Source: Leisingera sp. S132
GTDB taxonomy: Bacteria; Pseudomonadota; Alphaproteobacteria; Rhodobacterales; Rhodobacteraceae
DNA length: 64,000 bases
Assembly: GCF_025144465.1 (NCBI RefSeq)
Contig: NZ_CP083553.1
Span: forward strand, 2,230,001 to 2,294,000
Direction: 5' to 3'
In this document: piece by piece, positions 19,005-26,382 of the stretch
How positions within the stretch are numbered: position 1 is the first letter of the stretch
How the letters are laid out: every line of letters begins with the position of its first letter
The notes under the pieces: model-generated
Told to the model about the DNA's origin: nothing
The model's input: the letters and a program-made list of their open reading frames with translations, nothing else
Databases searched by the model: none
Translations under genes and position numbers: made by a program

Positions 19005-19681
19005 GTCCAGGTTCCTTCTTCCGGGGACGTTACTGTCCCGGCCGAATTTGCAGGCTGCGCGGGACGGCGCAACGCTGCGGAGACAAACTGCGGCTGTTGA
19101 GCGGAGGCTTGCCGCACCGGGGGGGAGATACGGCAAGCTTCCGCCAATGCCTGAAGGGGATAAAAGACGGGCAGGCCGCGGATGGGGGCGCGTACCTGCC
19201 CGTTCAGGCGAAGGGGCCGGAACAGATGCTCGGCACAGCAGCGTGGCTGCGCTGCTTGACTTACGATGCACCGGAGGACGGCGGCTGTAAGCCCCTGAGC
19301 CACAGGCTCCCGGTTTTTGGCAGATTCCTGCTGAAACACGCGGAGCATGTGCAGTTTCACGCCGAAATTGCCGGGCTGAGCGGGGTGTCCGGCGCAAATG
19401 CGCGTCAGCTGCGTCACATCGCTGTGACAAGACTGGCGCCAGACAGCCCCGGCTGCTGCGCTAACGGTTGCAGCGCGTGAGCGGCGCTGCGGGCCGCCGC
19501 GGGAAAAACCAAGCCGCGCCAACAGCTTGTACTGACCGGTCACAGCGGCGGGACCGCGCCGCGAGAATCTGTCACGTTTGCGGGCGCGAATCCTCACGGC
19601 GGCTCGCCTCAACGTCATTTCCCCCCTCGTTTTGCCCGTGGGAGCGTGGCCGCACACCACTGAAGGAGGAGGGATAACCCC
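19005..19681. other. 677-bp stretch without a convincing gene
   Basis: This lies between the small lipoprotein and the porin, which are divergent, so it must hold both promoters and the porin leader (ribosome site AAGGAGG at about 19662-19668). Open frames exist on both strands but have low-complexity Arg/Pro-rich or mixed translations without recognisable domains. I see no RNA gene or intact insertion sequence. The length is unusual for this gene-dense window. Confidence 0.5.
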
Positions 19682-20824
19682 ATGAAACAGGTGCATAAGG
19701 GACGCTTTGTCCTGGCTGCTGCTGCACTTGCCGGCAGCGCTGGTCTGGCGCAGGCGGACACCACGTCCGAACTGCAGGATCTGCGCGCGCGGGTCGAGGC
19801 CCTGGAGGCCGAAAACCAGCAGGCAGCCAGCATCCCCGGCGATTTCCGGCTGGGCAATACGGCGGTCGATATTTACGGCTATGCCAAAGCCGATTTCTAT
19901 TACGACTTTGATTTCATCCAAGGCGATACGGCCTTCGTCAACAATATCGGCGAGCCGGTCAACGCCACCGACGGTGACTTCGGCGCCACGGTGCGCCAGT
20001 CGCGCCTGGGCATTCGCACCACCACCGAAAGCGATATCGGCACCCTGCGGGGCCAGCTGGAATTTGACCTCTTTGCCTCGGGCGGACGGTCCGAACTGCG
20101 GCTGCGCCATGCCAACATCCAGATCGGCGATCACTGGACCTTTGGCCAGACCTGGACCAACTTCATGCCGCTGGGCCAGTACCCTACCAGCGTGGAGTTC
20201 AACGGGCCGGTCGGCATCGCCTTCGCCCGGGTGCCGCAGATCCGCTACAGCAACAGCTTTGGCGCGGGCTTCGACTACAGCCTGTCGCTGGAGGAAAACA
20301 GCTCCGCGTCCAGCGATCCGGTGTTCACTGCTGCCGCGCAGTACAGCAACGACCTGTTCACCGCACGGATTGCCGGGCTGACCGGCACCATCGAAAGCGG
20401 CGGCGTTGAAGTGGACCAGACCGGTGTGACCCTGTCGGGCGCGATCACCCCCTGGGACGGCGGGCTGTTCCAGGCCACCTATGTCAACGGCGAAGCCCTT
20501 GGCCCGCTGCTGATCGGCGCGGGCGATGCCATCGTCGGCGGCCAGGCCAATGACGTCGAGGGTTACACGCTCGAATTCCGTCAGGACATCGGCCAGAAGT
20601 GGAACGTCGGCATCGGCTACGGGCGCGAGGACTACGATCTGGCGACCTCGACCGGCAGCCTGTCGTTCACCGAGCTGGAGACCCTTCACGTCAATGCGTT
20701 CTACAGCCCCACCGACAATCTGACGCTCAGCGCCGAGTATATCTTTGGCGAGCGCAATGATGCCGCCTCCGGCAGCACCTTTGACGGCGACCGGGTCCAG
20801 CTGGCGGTGCAGCTGAACTTCTGA
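19682..20824 (+). CDS. DcaP-like outer-membrane porin
   Basis: 380 aa. A signal peptide (GRFVLAAAALAGSAGLAQA) is followed by a short coiled coil (TTSELQDLRARVEALEAENQQA), then a beta-barrel of alternating strands that ends in the C-terminal Phe required by the BAM machinery (VQLAVQLNF). The order coiled coil, FRLGNTAVDIYGYAKADFYYDF, RQSRLGIRTTTESDIGTLRGQLEFDLF is that of DcaP-type trimeric porins, which pass dicarboxylates and other small anions. It is the only plus-strand gene inside the propionate cluster and has its own promoter region upstream. Strong ribosome site AAGGAGG. Confidence 0.9.
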   Translation: MKQVHKGRFVLAAAALAGSAGLAQADTTSELQDLRARVEALEAENQQAASIPGDFRLGNTAVDIYGYAKADFYYDFDFIQGDTAFVNNIGEPVNATDGDFGATVRQSRLGIRTTTESDIGTLRGQLEFDLFASGGRSELRLRHANIQIGDHWTFGQTWTNFMPLGQYPTSVEFNGPVGIAFARVPQIRYSNSFGAGFDYSLSLEENSSASSDPVFTAAAQYSNDLFTARIAGLTGTIESGGVEVDQTGVTLSGAITPWDGGLFQATYVNGEALGPLLIGAGDAIVGGQANDVEGYTLEFRQDIGQKWNVGIGYGREDYDLATSTGSLSFTELETLHVNAFYSPTDNLTLSAEYIFGERNDAASGSTFDGDRVQLAVQLNF

Positions 20825-20862
20825 CACGGCACAAACCTTGCGGCGCCCCGGACGCTGCAGCA

Positions 20863-20888
20863 GGCATCGCGGAGCAATCCGCGGTGCC
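20863..20888. terminator. hairpin between the porin and a convergent hypothetical gene
   Basis: 11-bp stem GGCATCGCGGA / TCCGCGGTGCC with one G-T pair and a GCAA tetraloop, followed by TTT. It lies 39 bp after the porin stop and 32 bp past the end of the convergent gene, so it may serve both. Confidence 0.6.
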
Positions 20889-20919
20889 TTTGCCGTCATA
20901 TGCATCCGGGGCCGCGCCA

Positions 20920-21264
20920 TCAGTCAAACGCCTCCGGGAAGGACGCGCGCGCAACCGCCTCGTTGATGACCAGCAGCGCCTCGTAGCTTTCGGGATCAAA
21001 GGGATCTTCGGCCGGGATCACCTCGCGGCCGAACAGCCAGCTGAGGCGGCCTGCATCCAGATTGCCGCGCTCAAACGGCTGGTCGCCGAAATGCTCCCAC
21101 AGGGACTGCATGAACATCAGGTCGACGCGCTTGTCGACGTTCTTGCGGTCGCGGAAGCGCTCGCGCCGGGTCAGCGGCGTGACCCCCTTGGGGTTGGGGC
21201 GGCGGATGGTGAATTGGAAATCAGTGCCGGGCATACGGCCCGGGAACCCGCGGTGTTTCAGCAT
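20920..21264 (-). CDS. conserved hypothetical protein of the pcc cluster
   Basis: 114 aa, soluble and basic in the first half (FQFTIRRPNPKGVTPLTRRERFRDRKNVDKRVDLMFMQSLWEHFG), with an acidic C-terminal helix (FDPESYEALLVINEAVARASFPEAFD). There is no signal peptide or known motif. ATG at 21264 has GGAGG 8 nt upstream. It is the last of a run of small genes that follows pccB on the same strand, ending at the hairpin shared with the porin. I do not recognise a function. Confidence 0.75.
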   Translation of the reverse strand: MLKHRGFPGRMPGTDFQFTIRRPNPKGVTPLTRRERFRDRKNVDKRVDLMFMQSLWEHFGDQPFERGNLDAGRLSWLFGREVIPAEDPFDPESYEALLVINEAVARASFPEAFD

Positions 21265-21333
21265 TTGGGTGCCTCCGGTCCGGCACCCCACGGGGCGGCG
21301 GGGGCCGGCCGCAGGGCCGGACCCCTGTAGTGC

Positions 21334-21468
21334 TTAGTTGTACTTGCCGGTGAAGACCGGTTCTTCGGAAACCGGCTCAACCACGACGAATTCTTCTTCC
21401 TGCTGAGCGCAGGCAGTGACGGCGGCCAGCAGGCCTGCCAGGGCGAGAAGCTTGATGCTCTTGGACAT
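21334..21468 (-). CDS. 44-aa lipoprotein
   Basis: A very short gene: MSKSIKLLALAGLLAAVTAC is a clean lipoprotein signal with lipobox VTAC, followed by only 24 mature residues (AQQEEEFVVVEPVSEEPVFTGKYN). ATG at 21468 has AGGAGA 7 nt upstream. The mature peptide is strongly acidic. It sits in the run after pccB and 69 bp before the gene at 20920. Length, signal and ribosome site together make it a real gene; its function is unknown. Confidence 0.82.
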   Translation of the reverse strand: MSKSIKLLALAGLLAAVTACAQQEEEFVVVEPVSEEPVFTGKYN

Positions 21469-21682
21469 TTCTGTCTCCTGATAAATTTTGTGAAACCTGC
21501 GGCGGCGCTGCCGTCCGCGTGCCTCAACCTCAATACGAAGGCAGCCTTTTGACTGCCCGCGCCGAGGATACCCGGCTTTGCAGGCAAGTCACATGCAAAT
21601 CGCGGCAATTGACGGGGCTGTGGCTGCAATGCCGCAAGATTCCGCCGATCCTGCGCATGGCCCGCAAGATATTGTGGAAACA

Positions 21683-22102
21683 TCAGAAAGCCTCCCAAAT
21701 GCAGGCCGCGCCCTCGGGGCGGTAGGCTTCGAAAAACTGGGTTGCCTCGGGGTCCTGGGCGCCAAAGGGCACCATCCGGTCCGACAGCGAGATCACCACC
21801 CGCGCCGCGCTCAGGCCGTGCTCAGCCAGATAAGGCAGCGCGATTGTGCCGCAGAGGTGGTCCATGTCGGGGGCCGCCGCCTCATAGCTGACCGTGCCGC
21901 TTCCGCGGGCGATCTGCGGCGCCAGGAAACGGAACCGCGCCCAGGTGCCACCGGGCTGGCCGGGGGCCTCGTCCAACAGCACCTCTGCCAGCGTCACGGG
22001 CTGGCCGGAGGGAACAGGCACGGCCTCCGCAGCCGCGGCGGTAAGCGCACAAAGTGCAAAGGGGATTGCCGCCAGATATCCGCAGCCCCGGCCCCCGGTC
22101 AC
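21683..22102 (-). CDS. exported hypothetical protein (DUF6497-like)
   Basis: 139 aa from a GTG at 22102 that has GGAGGAG 5-8 nt upstream, a better start than the longer ATG frame from 22177. This start gives a signal peptide ending around ALTAAAAEA. The mature domain (VPVPSGQPVTLAEVLLDEAPGQPGGTWARFRFLAPQIARG...MDHLCGTIALPYLAEHGL...ISLSDRMVPFGAQDPEATQFFEAYRPEGAACIWEAF) looks like the roseobacter DUF6497 family, with two Cys likely disulfide-bonded in the periplasm. It is part of the small-gene run following pccB. Function unknown. Confidence 0.7.
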   Translation of the reverse strand: MTGGRGCGYLAAIPFALCALTAAAAEAVPVPSGQPVTLAEVLLDEAPGQPGGTWARFRFLAPQIARGSGTVSYEAAAPDMDHLCGTIALPYLAEHGLSAARVVISLSDRMVPFGAQDPEATQFFEAYRPEGAACIWEAF

Positions 22103-22173
22103 CCGGGCTCCTCCGGCCGGAGCTGCAGGCGCTGCGCAAGTGGCGCGCGCTGTCTGATATCGGCTGGCGCGGA

Positions 22174-22602
22174 TCATGACGCTGATTCGGCCTCCATGTC
22201 AATTTTTGCCGCGAATCTGTGCGAATCATTCGCATCTGCCCGGGAATCGCGCAGAGCGGCGCCCTGCCCCCGGCCCGCATGACGGAGCCAGCGGGCGCGG
22301 CGGCCCGGATTTTCCAGAACTTCAGCGATTTGCGCGGCCGCATTGGATGGCACCCGGCCCATTACCTGGCCGCCCGCGCGCACCTTCAGCCCCTGCCCTT
22401 CGGCGGTGATTTCCACCACCGGAGAGAACCCGCGCAGGGACTGCAGCTGCCGCCACATGTCCTGGCGGATCTGATGCGCCAGCCTCAGGGGATCGCCGCC
22501 GGGCAGCACCGATTCCGCCGCCACGTCGAAACGCGCAGGCAGGCGGCGCGACAGCGTCAGGCTGCTGTCCGTGCGGGTGATATGCCAGGGTGTGCGGGTC
22601 AT
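22174..22602 (-). CDS. conserved hypothetical protein downstream of pccB
   Basis: 142 aa, soluble, Arg-rich. It starts MTRTPWHITRTDSSLTLSRRLPARFDVAAESVLPGGDPLRLAHQIRQDMWRQLQ and contains FSPVVEITAEGQGLKVRAGGQVMGR. No signal peptide or catalytic motif. Its start overlaps the stop of the gene at 22599 by 4 bp, so the two are coupled. Similar proteins near pccB seem usual in Rhodobacteraceae, but I know no function. Confidence 0.75.
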   Translation of the reverse strand: MTRTPWHITRTDSSLTLSRRLPARFDVAAESVLPGGDPLRLAHQIRQDMWRQLQSLRGFSPVVEITAEGQGLKVRAGGQVMGRVPSNAAAQIAEVLENPGRRARWLRHAGRGQGAALRDSRADANDSHRFAAKIDMEAESAS

Positions 22603-23078
22603 TGAGCTACCGGTGCTGGAAGCGTCGCTTCAGTCGGCGACTGCCAGATAATCGCCACAACCAAAGCAAACAGGGACAAATAGCCGGTAGAACAAAGCAC
22701 CCAGAACGGCACAACTAATTTTCTACTCACGTTCAAAGCATAGAGTTCAGTGTATGCAGCTGGATCTTTTGCCAAAGACAAAATCCAATTTGCATAGTCA
22801 CGACCTTTCACCGACTCTTTGCCATCCCTACGGTAAAGTTCCATCGCGTAGGTGGACTGGATTGTCATCGCCATCAGCCATGCCAGAACAGTTGCGATAA
22901 AGAGCGTGACAACACCACCAGTGGCCAAAACCTTGATCCAAGTACCCTCCACATTAGCAAGGTACCTTAGCTGAACCAAAATTATACCCAGTGGCACAGA
23001 AGCAATTCCAATAGACGCTTTGGATTGGTCCGTTACCTCAGCCAAAGCCTCTAAATAACTGGTATCGTCACGCTTCAT
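22599..23078 (-). CDS. low-GC membrane protein inserted after pccB
   Basis: 159 aa with at least three membrane segments: ASIGIASVPLGIILVQLRYL, VLATGGVVTLFIATVLAWLMAM and LVVPFWVLCSTGYLSLFALVVAIIW. A soluble loop (ELYRRDGKESVKGRDYANWILSLAKDPAAYTELYALNVSRK) lies before the last. I recognise no family. Base composition and codon use are clearly more AT-rich than in pccB (10 bp upstream) and the gene downstream (4-bp overlap), which suggests recent acquisition into an otherwise conserved operon. Confidence 0.7.
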   Translation of the reverse strand: MKRDDTSYLEALAEVTDQSKASIGIASVPLGIILVQLRYLANVEGTWIKVLATGGVVTLFIATVLAWLMAMTIQSTYAMELYRRDGKESVKGRDYANWILSLAKDPAAYTELYALNVSRKLVVPFWVLCSTGYLSLFALVVAIIWQSPTEATLPAPVAQ

Positions 23079-23087
23079 TGTTCTAAT

Positions 23088-24620
23088 TCACAGCGGAATG
23101 TTGTCGTGTTTCTTCCACGGGTTTTTCAGCTGCTTGCCCCGCAGGGAGGCGAAGGCGCGGCTGACCCGTTTGCGGGTGGACTGGGGCATGATCACCTCGT
23201 CGATGAAGCCGCGTTCCGCCGCCACGAAGGGGTTTGCAAACCGGTCTTCGTAGTCCGCCGTGTGGGCCGCGATCTTGTCCGCATCGCCAAGGTCGGCGCG
23301 GTGGATGATCTCGGTCGCGCCCTTGGCGCCCATCACCGCGATCTCGGCGGTCGGCCAGGCATAGTTGAAGTCGCCGCGCAGATGCTTGGAGGCCATCACG
23401 TCATAGGCGCCGCCATAGGCCTTGCGGGTGATCACGGTGACCTTCGGCACGGTGGCCTCGCCATAGGCAAACAGCAGCTTGGCGCCGTGCTTGATGACGC
23501 CGCCGTATTCCTGGGAGGTGCCCGGCAGGAAGCCCGGCACGTCGACGAAGGTCAGGATCGGGATCTCGAAACAGTCGCAGAAGCGTACGAAGCGGGCGGC
23601 CTTGCGGCTGGAGTCGATGTCGAGGCAGCCGGCCAGCACCATCGGCTGGTTGGCGACGACGCCGACGGTCTGACCTTCGAGCCGGACAAAGCCGGTGATG
23701 ATGTTCTTGGCGAAATCCTCCTGGATCTCGTAGAAATCGCCCTCGTCCGCGACCTTGGTGATCAGCTCTTTCATGTCATAGGGGCTGTTGGGGTTTTCCG
23801 GGATCAGGGTGTCCAGGCTTTCCTCGATCCGGCCGGGCTGGTCGAAGAACGGGCGCACCGGGGGCTTTTCGCGGTTGTTGAGCGGCAGGAAGTCGACCAG
23901 GCGGCGGACTTCTGCAAGGGCTTCGACATCGTTTTCAAAGGCGCCGTCGGCGACGGAGGATTTGCGGGTGTGGGTCGATGCGCCGCCCAGTTCCTCAGCT
24001 GTCACAACCTCGTTGGTCACGGTTTTCACCACGTCCGGGCCGGTCACGAACATGTAGGACGTGTCTTTGACCATGAAGATGAAGTCGGTCATCGCGGGGC
24101 TGTAGACCGCGCCGCCGGCGCAGGGGCCCATGATGACGGAGATCTGCGGGATCACGCCGGAGGCCATGATGTTGCGCTGGAAGATCTCGGCGTAGCCTGC
24201 GAGCGCATCGACGCCTTCCTGGATGCGGGCGCCGCCGGAATCGTTGATGCCGATGACCGGCGCGCCGTTCTGCACCGCCATATCCATGATCTTGCAGATC
24301 TTCTGGGCGTGGGTCGCGGAGACCGAACCGCCCAGCACGGTGAAGTCCTGGGAGAAGACATAGACCTGGCGGCCATTGATGGTGCCCCAGCCGGTGACCA
24401 CGCCGTCGCCGGCCGGCTTGTTGTTTTCCATGCCGAAATCGGTGCAGCGGTGGGCGATGAACATGTCGAACTCTTCGAAGCTGCCCTCGTCCAGCAGCAG
24501 TTCGATCCGCTCGCGGGCCGTCAGCTTGCCGCGGCCGTGCTGTGCGTCAATGCGGCGCTGGCCGCCGCCCAGCCGCGCGTCCTGGCGGCGGTCTTCCAGC
24601 TCGGAAAGGATATCTTTCAT
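23088..24620 (-). CDS. pccB: propionyl-CoA carboxylase, carboxyltransferase (beta) subunit
   Basis: 510 aa, the normal length. The N-terminal crotonase-like carboxyltransferase half includes [22 protein letters not shown] and the oxyanion-hole region [20 protein letters not shown]. The C-terminal half includes [29 protein letters not shown] and [19 protein letters not shown]. It transfers CO2 from carboxybiotin on PccA to propionyl-CoA. It heads a minus-strand run of small genes and is preceded at 24694-24711 by TTTGCAA boxes expected for PccR control. pccA is 4.4 kb downstream, on the far side of the inverted porin gene. Confidence 0.97.
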   Translation of the reverse strand: MKDILSELEDRRQDARLGGGQRRIDAQHGRGKLTARERIELLLDEGSFEEFDMFIAHRCTDFGMENNKPAGDGVVTGWGTINGRQVYVFSQDFTVLGGSVSATHAQKICKIMDMAVQNGAPVIGINDSGGARIQEGVDALAGYAEIFQRNIMASGVIPQISVIMGPCAGGAVYSPAMTDFIFMVKDTSYMFVTGPDVVKTVTNEVVTAEELGGASTHTRKSSVADGAFENDVEALAEVRRLVDFLPLNNREKPPVRPFFDQPGRIEESLDTLIPENPNSPYDMKELITKVADEGDFYEIQEDFAKNIITGFVRLEGQTVGVVANQPMVLAGCLDIDSSRKAARFVRFCDCFEIPILTFVDVPGFLPGTSQEYGGVIKHGAKLLFAYGEATVPKVTVITRKAYGGAYDVMASKHLRGDFNYAWPTAEIAVMGAKGATEIIHRADLGDADKIAAHTADYEDRFANPFVAAERGFIDEVIMPQSTRKRVSRAFASLRGKQLKNPWKKHDNIPL

Positions 24621-24693
24621 GGCACATGTCCCCTGTCAGTTTCAGCGCGACCATATATTGCGCCGCGGCGAAGCCAAAGGACATTGTCGCAAA

Positions 24694-24711
24694 TTTGCAA
24701 ACCGTTTGCAT
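24694..24711. promoter_or_regulatory. putative PccR binding site upstream of pccB
   Basis: TTTGCAAA and TTTGCAT separated by CCG, 74 bp upstream of the pccB start. A related TTAGCAA follows at 24718. The published Rhodobacter sphaeroides PccR motif is a pair of TTTGCAAA boxes 4 bp apart, so this is close but not identical in spacing. Confidence 0.6.
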
Positions 24712-24785
24712 ACGAAGTTAGCAAATCTGAATAACAGCAAAGTTCAGGGCGGTTTCCGGCCCCTTGCCGGGCCGGATGGCGGTAG

Positions 24786-25994
24786 TCAGGCCGCCTTAGC
24801 GATGCCCGCGATCTGGCGCAGGGCGTTGCCCAGAGGCGCCCGGACCGGGGCGGAGATGCCAAAGGGGTTGTCCTCCACCAGCGCGATCACCGGATCCTCC
24901 TTGAGAAACTTGCCATAGGCTGCGACCTGCGCCAGCAGCGCCTGGGCGGCTTTTTTGCGCGCATCACCTGTGGCGGCGTTCATCTCGAACAGGGCTATCA
25001 TCAGTGCGGTCTGATTGCCGCCTGTGGCGCCAGCCAGCCCGGCATCGGCGATGCGTGCCAGCACCGGGTGGTTCTGGGAGCGCAGGGCAGCTTGCAGTTC
25101 GGAGATACCGCGGTCCGCCTCTTCTTTGGCGGCCTGCCAGATTACCATCACATCCGCCTCAGGCGCATCCGCCTTTGCCGGGGCGTCCAGCGCCTGCGCC
25201 AGCGCTTTCAGCCCTGCCGCCGCCTCGCCCAGCGCGCCGGACTTCAGCTGCGCGGCGATCTCCTTGGCCCGGGCCGCCAGAGGTGCCGCCTGTTCCGGCG
25301 GCAGCGCTTTGATCCTGGCGGCCTGCTCCTTCAGGAGCTTGCTAAGGCGGGCCGTCTGCTCCTGGCCGGCCGGGGGTTTCGCGGACTGCGCCTGAAGCTT
25401 GGCCAATGCCGCCTCCAGCCGGCCGAGGCGGGCGGCGCAGCCCTCTGGGTCGCCCTGTCCCAAGAGCCTGGCGCTGGCCTTCACCTCCTGCGCGAGCTTG
25501 CCGGCAAGCTCCGGGCTGCCCAGCGCCTTGACCGCCTCCGCCGCGGCGGCAATGCGCTGCTTCAAGGCGGCGGCGGCACCGTCCTCCGCCTGGGCCGGTG
25601 CGGCGGTTTCCTGATCCTCGGCATCATCATCCGGCAGAGTCTCTTCGTCGATGATGCTGCCGTCGGGGCCGACCAGTACCGGCTTGAACTTGATCAGACC
25701 CTCCTTCATGAACCGCTTCTTAAGCTGTTTGACAATGCCCTTCAGCGGCTTTTCCGGCTGCAGGAAGACCTCGTTCTCCTCCACCCGCAGGGTGCCGAAG
25801 CAGGTTTTCCTGATCCCCGGCATCTTCTTCAGATCGCCGCGCAGCACCTTGCCGGGCTTGCGCAGGTCGATCATCAGCCCGCAGGTTTCCGGCTTGACCC
25901 CCAGACCGAAGGCGAAGGGCAGCTCCTTGCCGGAGGCCTTGGATTTCTTGATGAGTTTCAGGACGGCATCGGTGTCAAAAGCCTGGCCGGACAT
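24786..25994 (-). CDS. 402-aa helical protein, third gene of the 24786-29150 cassette
   Basis: Two parts. Residues 1-115 form a compact-looking domain (ELPFAFGLGVKPETCGLMIDL, KTCFGTLRVEENEVFLQPEKPLKG, KFKPVLVGPDGSIID) with two Cys. Residues about 120-402 are Ala-, Gln- and Lys-rich predicted helices (AAAEAVKALGSPELAGKLAQEVKASARLLGQGDPEG), similar in style to the 923-aa protein. There is no signal peptide or membrane segment. It follows the 125-aa gene by 10 bp. I recognise no family; it could be a chaperone/adaptor for the large protein or a second effector. The next gene, pccB, has its own promoter. Confidence 0.72.
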   Translation of the reverse strand: MSGQAFDTDAVLKLIKKSKASGKELPFAFGLGVKPETCGLMIDLRKPGKVLRGDLKKMPGIRKTCFGTLRVEENEVFLQPEKPLKGIVKQLKKRFMKEGLIKFKPVLVGPDGSIIDEETLPDDDAEDQETAAPAQAEDGAAAALKQRIAAAAEAVKALGSPELAGKLAQEVKASARLLGQGDPEGCAARLGRLEAALAKLQAQSAKPPAGQEQTARLSKLLKEQAARIKALPPEQAAPLAARAKEIAAQLKSGALGEAAAGLKALAQALDAPAKADAPEADVMVIWQAAKEEADRGISELQAALRSQNHPVLARIADAGLAGATGGNQTALMIALFEMNAATGDARKKAAQALLAQVAAYGKFLKEDPVIALVEDNPFGISAPVRAPLGNALRQIAGIAKAA

Positions 25995-26004
25995 GGCATC
26001 TCCC

Positions 26005-26382
26005 TCAGGCGCCGGTGAAGGCGTCCCATTCTTCTGCGCTCATTTCAACAAACTCCAGATCGGCCTCGTCACCCGGCTCCGCGAGCGGCTGATCCGGCCA
26101 GATCATGCCATAGGCGCGGCGGAACAGCGTGACCAGCTCCGCTTCGTCGTAAGGATAGCGATGCCCGGAAAACTGGCTGATACGCCCCTGCGGGTCATTT
26201 ATCAGCGCCTCCATGGAAAGGCGCAGCCAATCCAGGTTTCCCTCATTGAGCGCGCGCCGGCGCATGGTGCGGATGTCGGCGTCCATCTTGCCGGTTTCAG
26301 ACATCGGGTCTGCGGCGTTTGCAGCGCGGCCCATGGTCAGCAGACGCAGATACCCGTCAATCAGTTCCTTGCGGATTTTCAT
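26005..26382 (-). CDS. 125-aa acidic protein, possible immunity partner of the 923-aa protein
   Basis: A small soluble helical protein: KELIDGYLRLLTMGRAANAADPMSETGKMDADIRTMRRRALNEGNLDWLRLSMEAL, a central DPQGRISQFSGHRYPYDEAELVTLFRRAYGMIWPDQP, then a strongly acidic tail (EPGDEADLEFVEMSAEEWD). Its ATG overlaps the stop of the 923-aa gene by 4 bp, so the two are translationally coupled, as toxin and immunity genes commonly are. No family recognised; the role is inferred only from size, charge and position. Confidence 0.7.
   Translation of the reverse strand: MKIRKELIDGYLRLLTMGRAANAADPMSETGKMDADIRTMRRRALNEGNLDWLRLSMEALINDPQGRISQFSGHRYPYDEAELVTLFRRAYGMIWPDQPLAEPGDEADLEFVEMSAEEWDAFTGA

Noticed and set aside
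18995-19480. 161-codon plus-strand frame upstream of the porin
   Set aside because: Translation is Cys/Arg/Gly-rich without domains and overlaps the start of the small lipoprotein gene; treated as non-coding.
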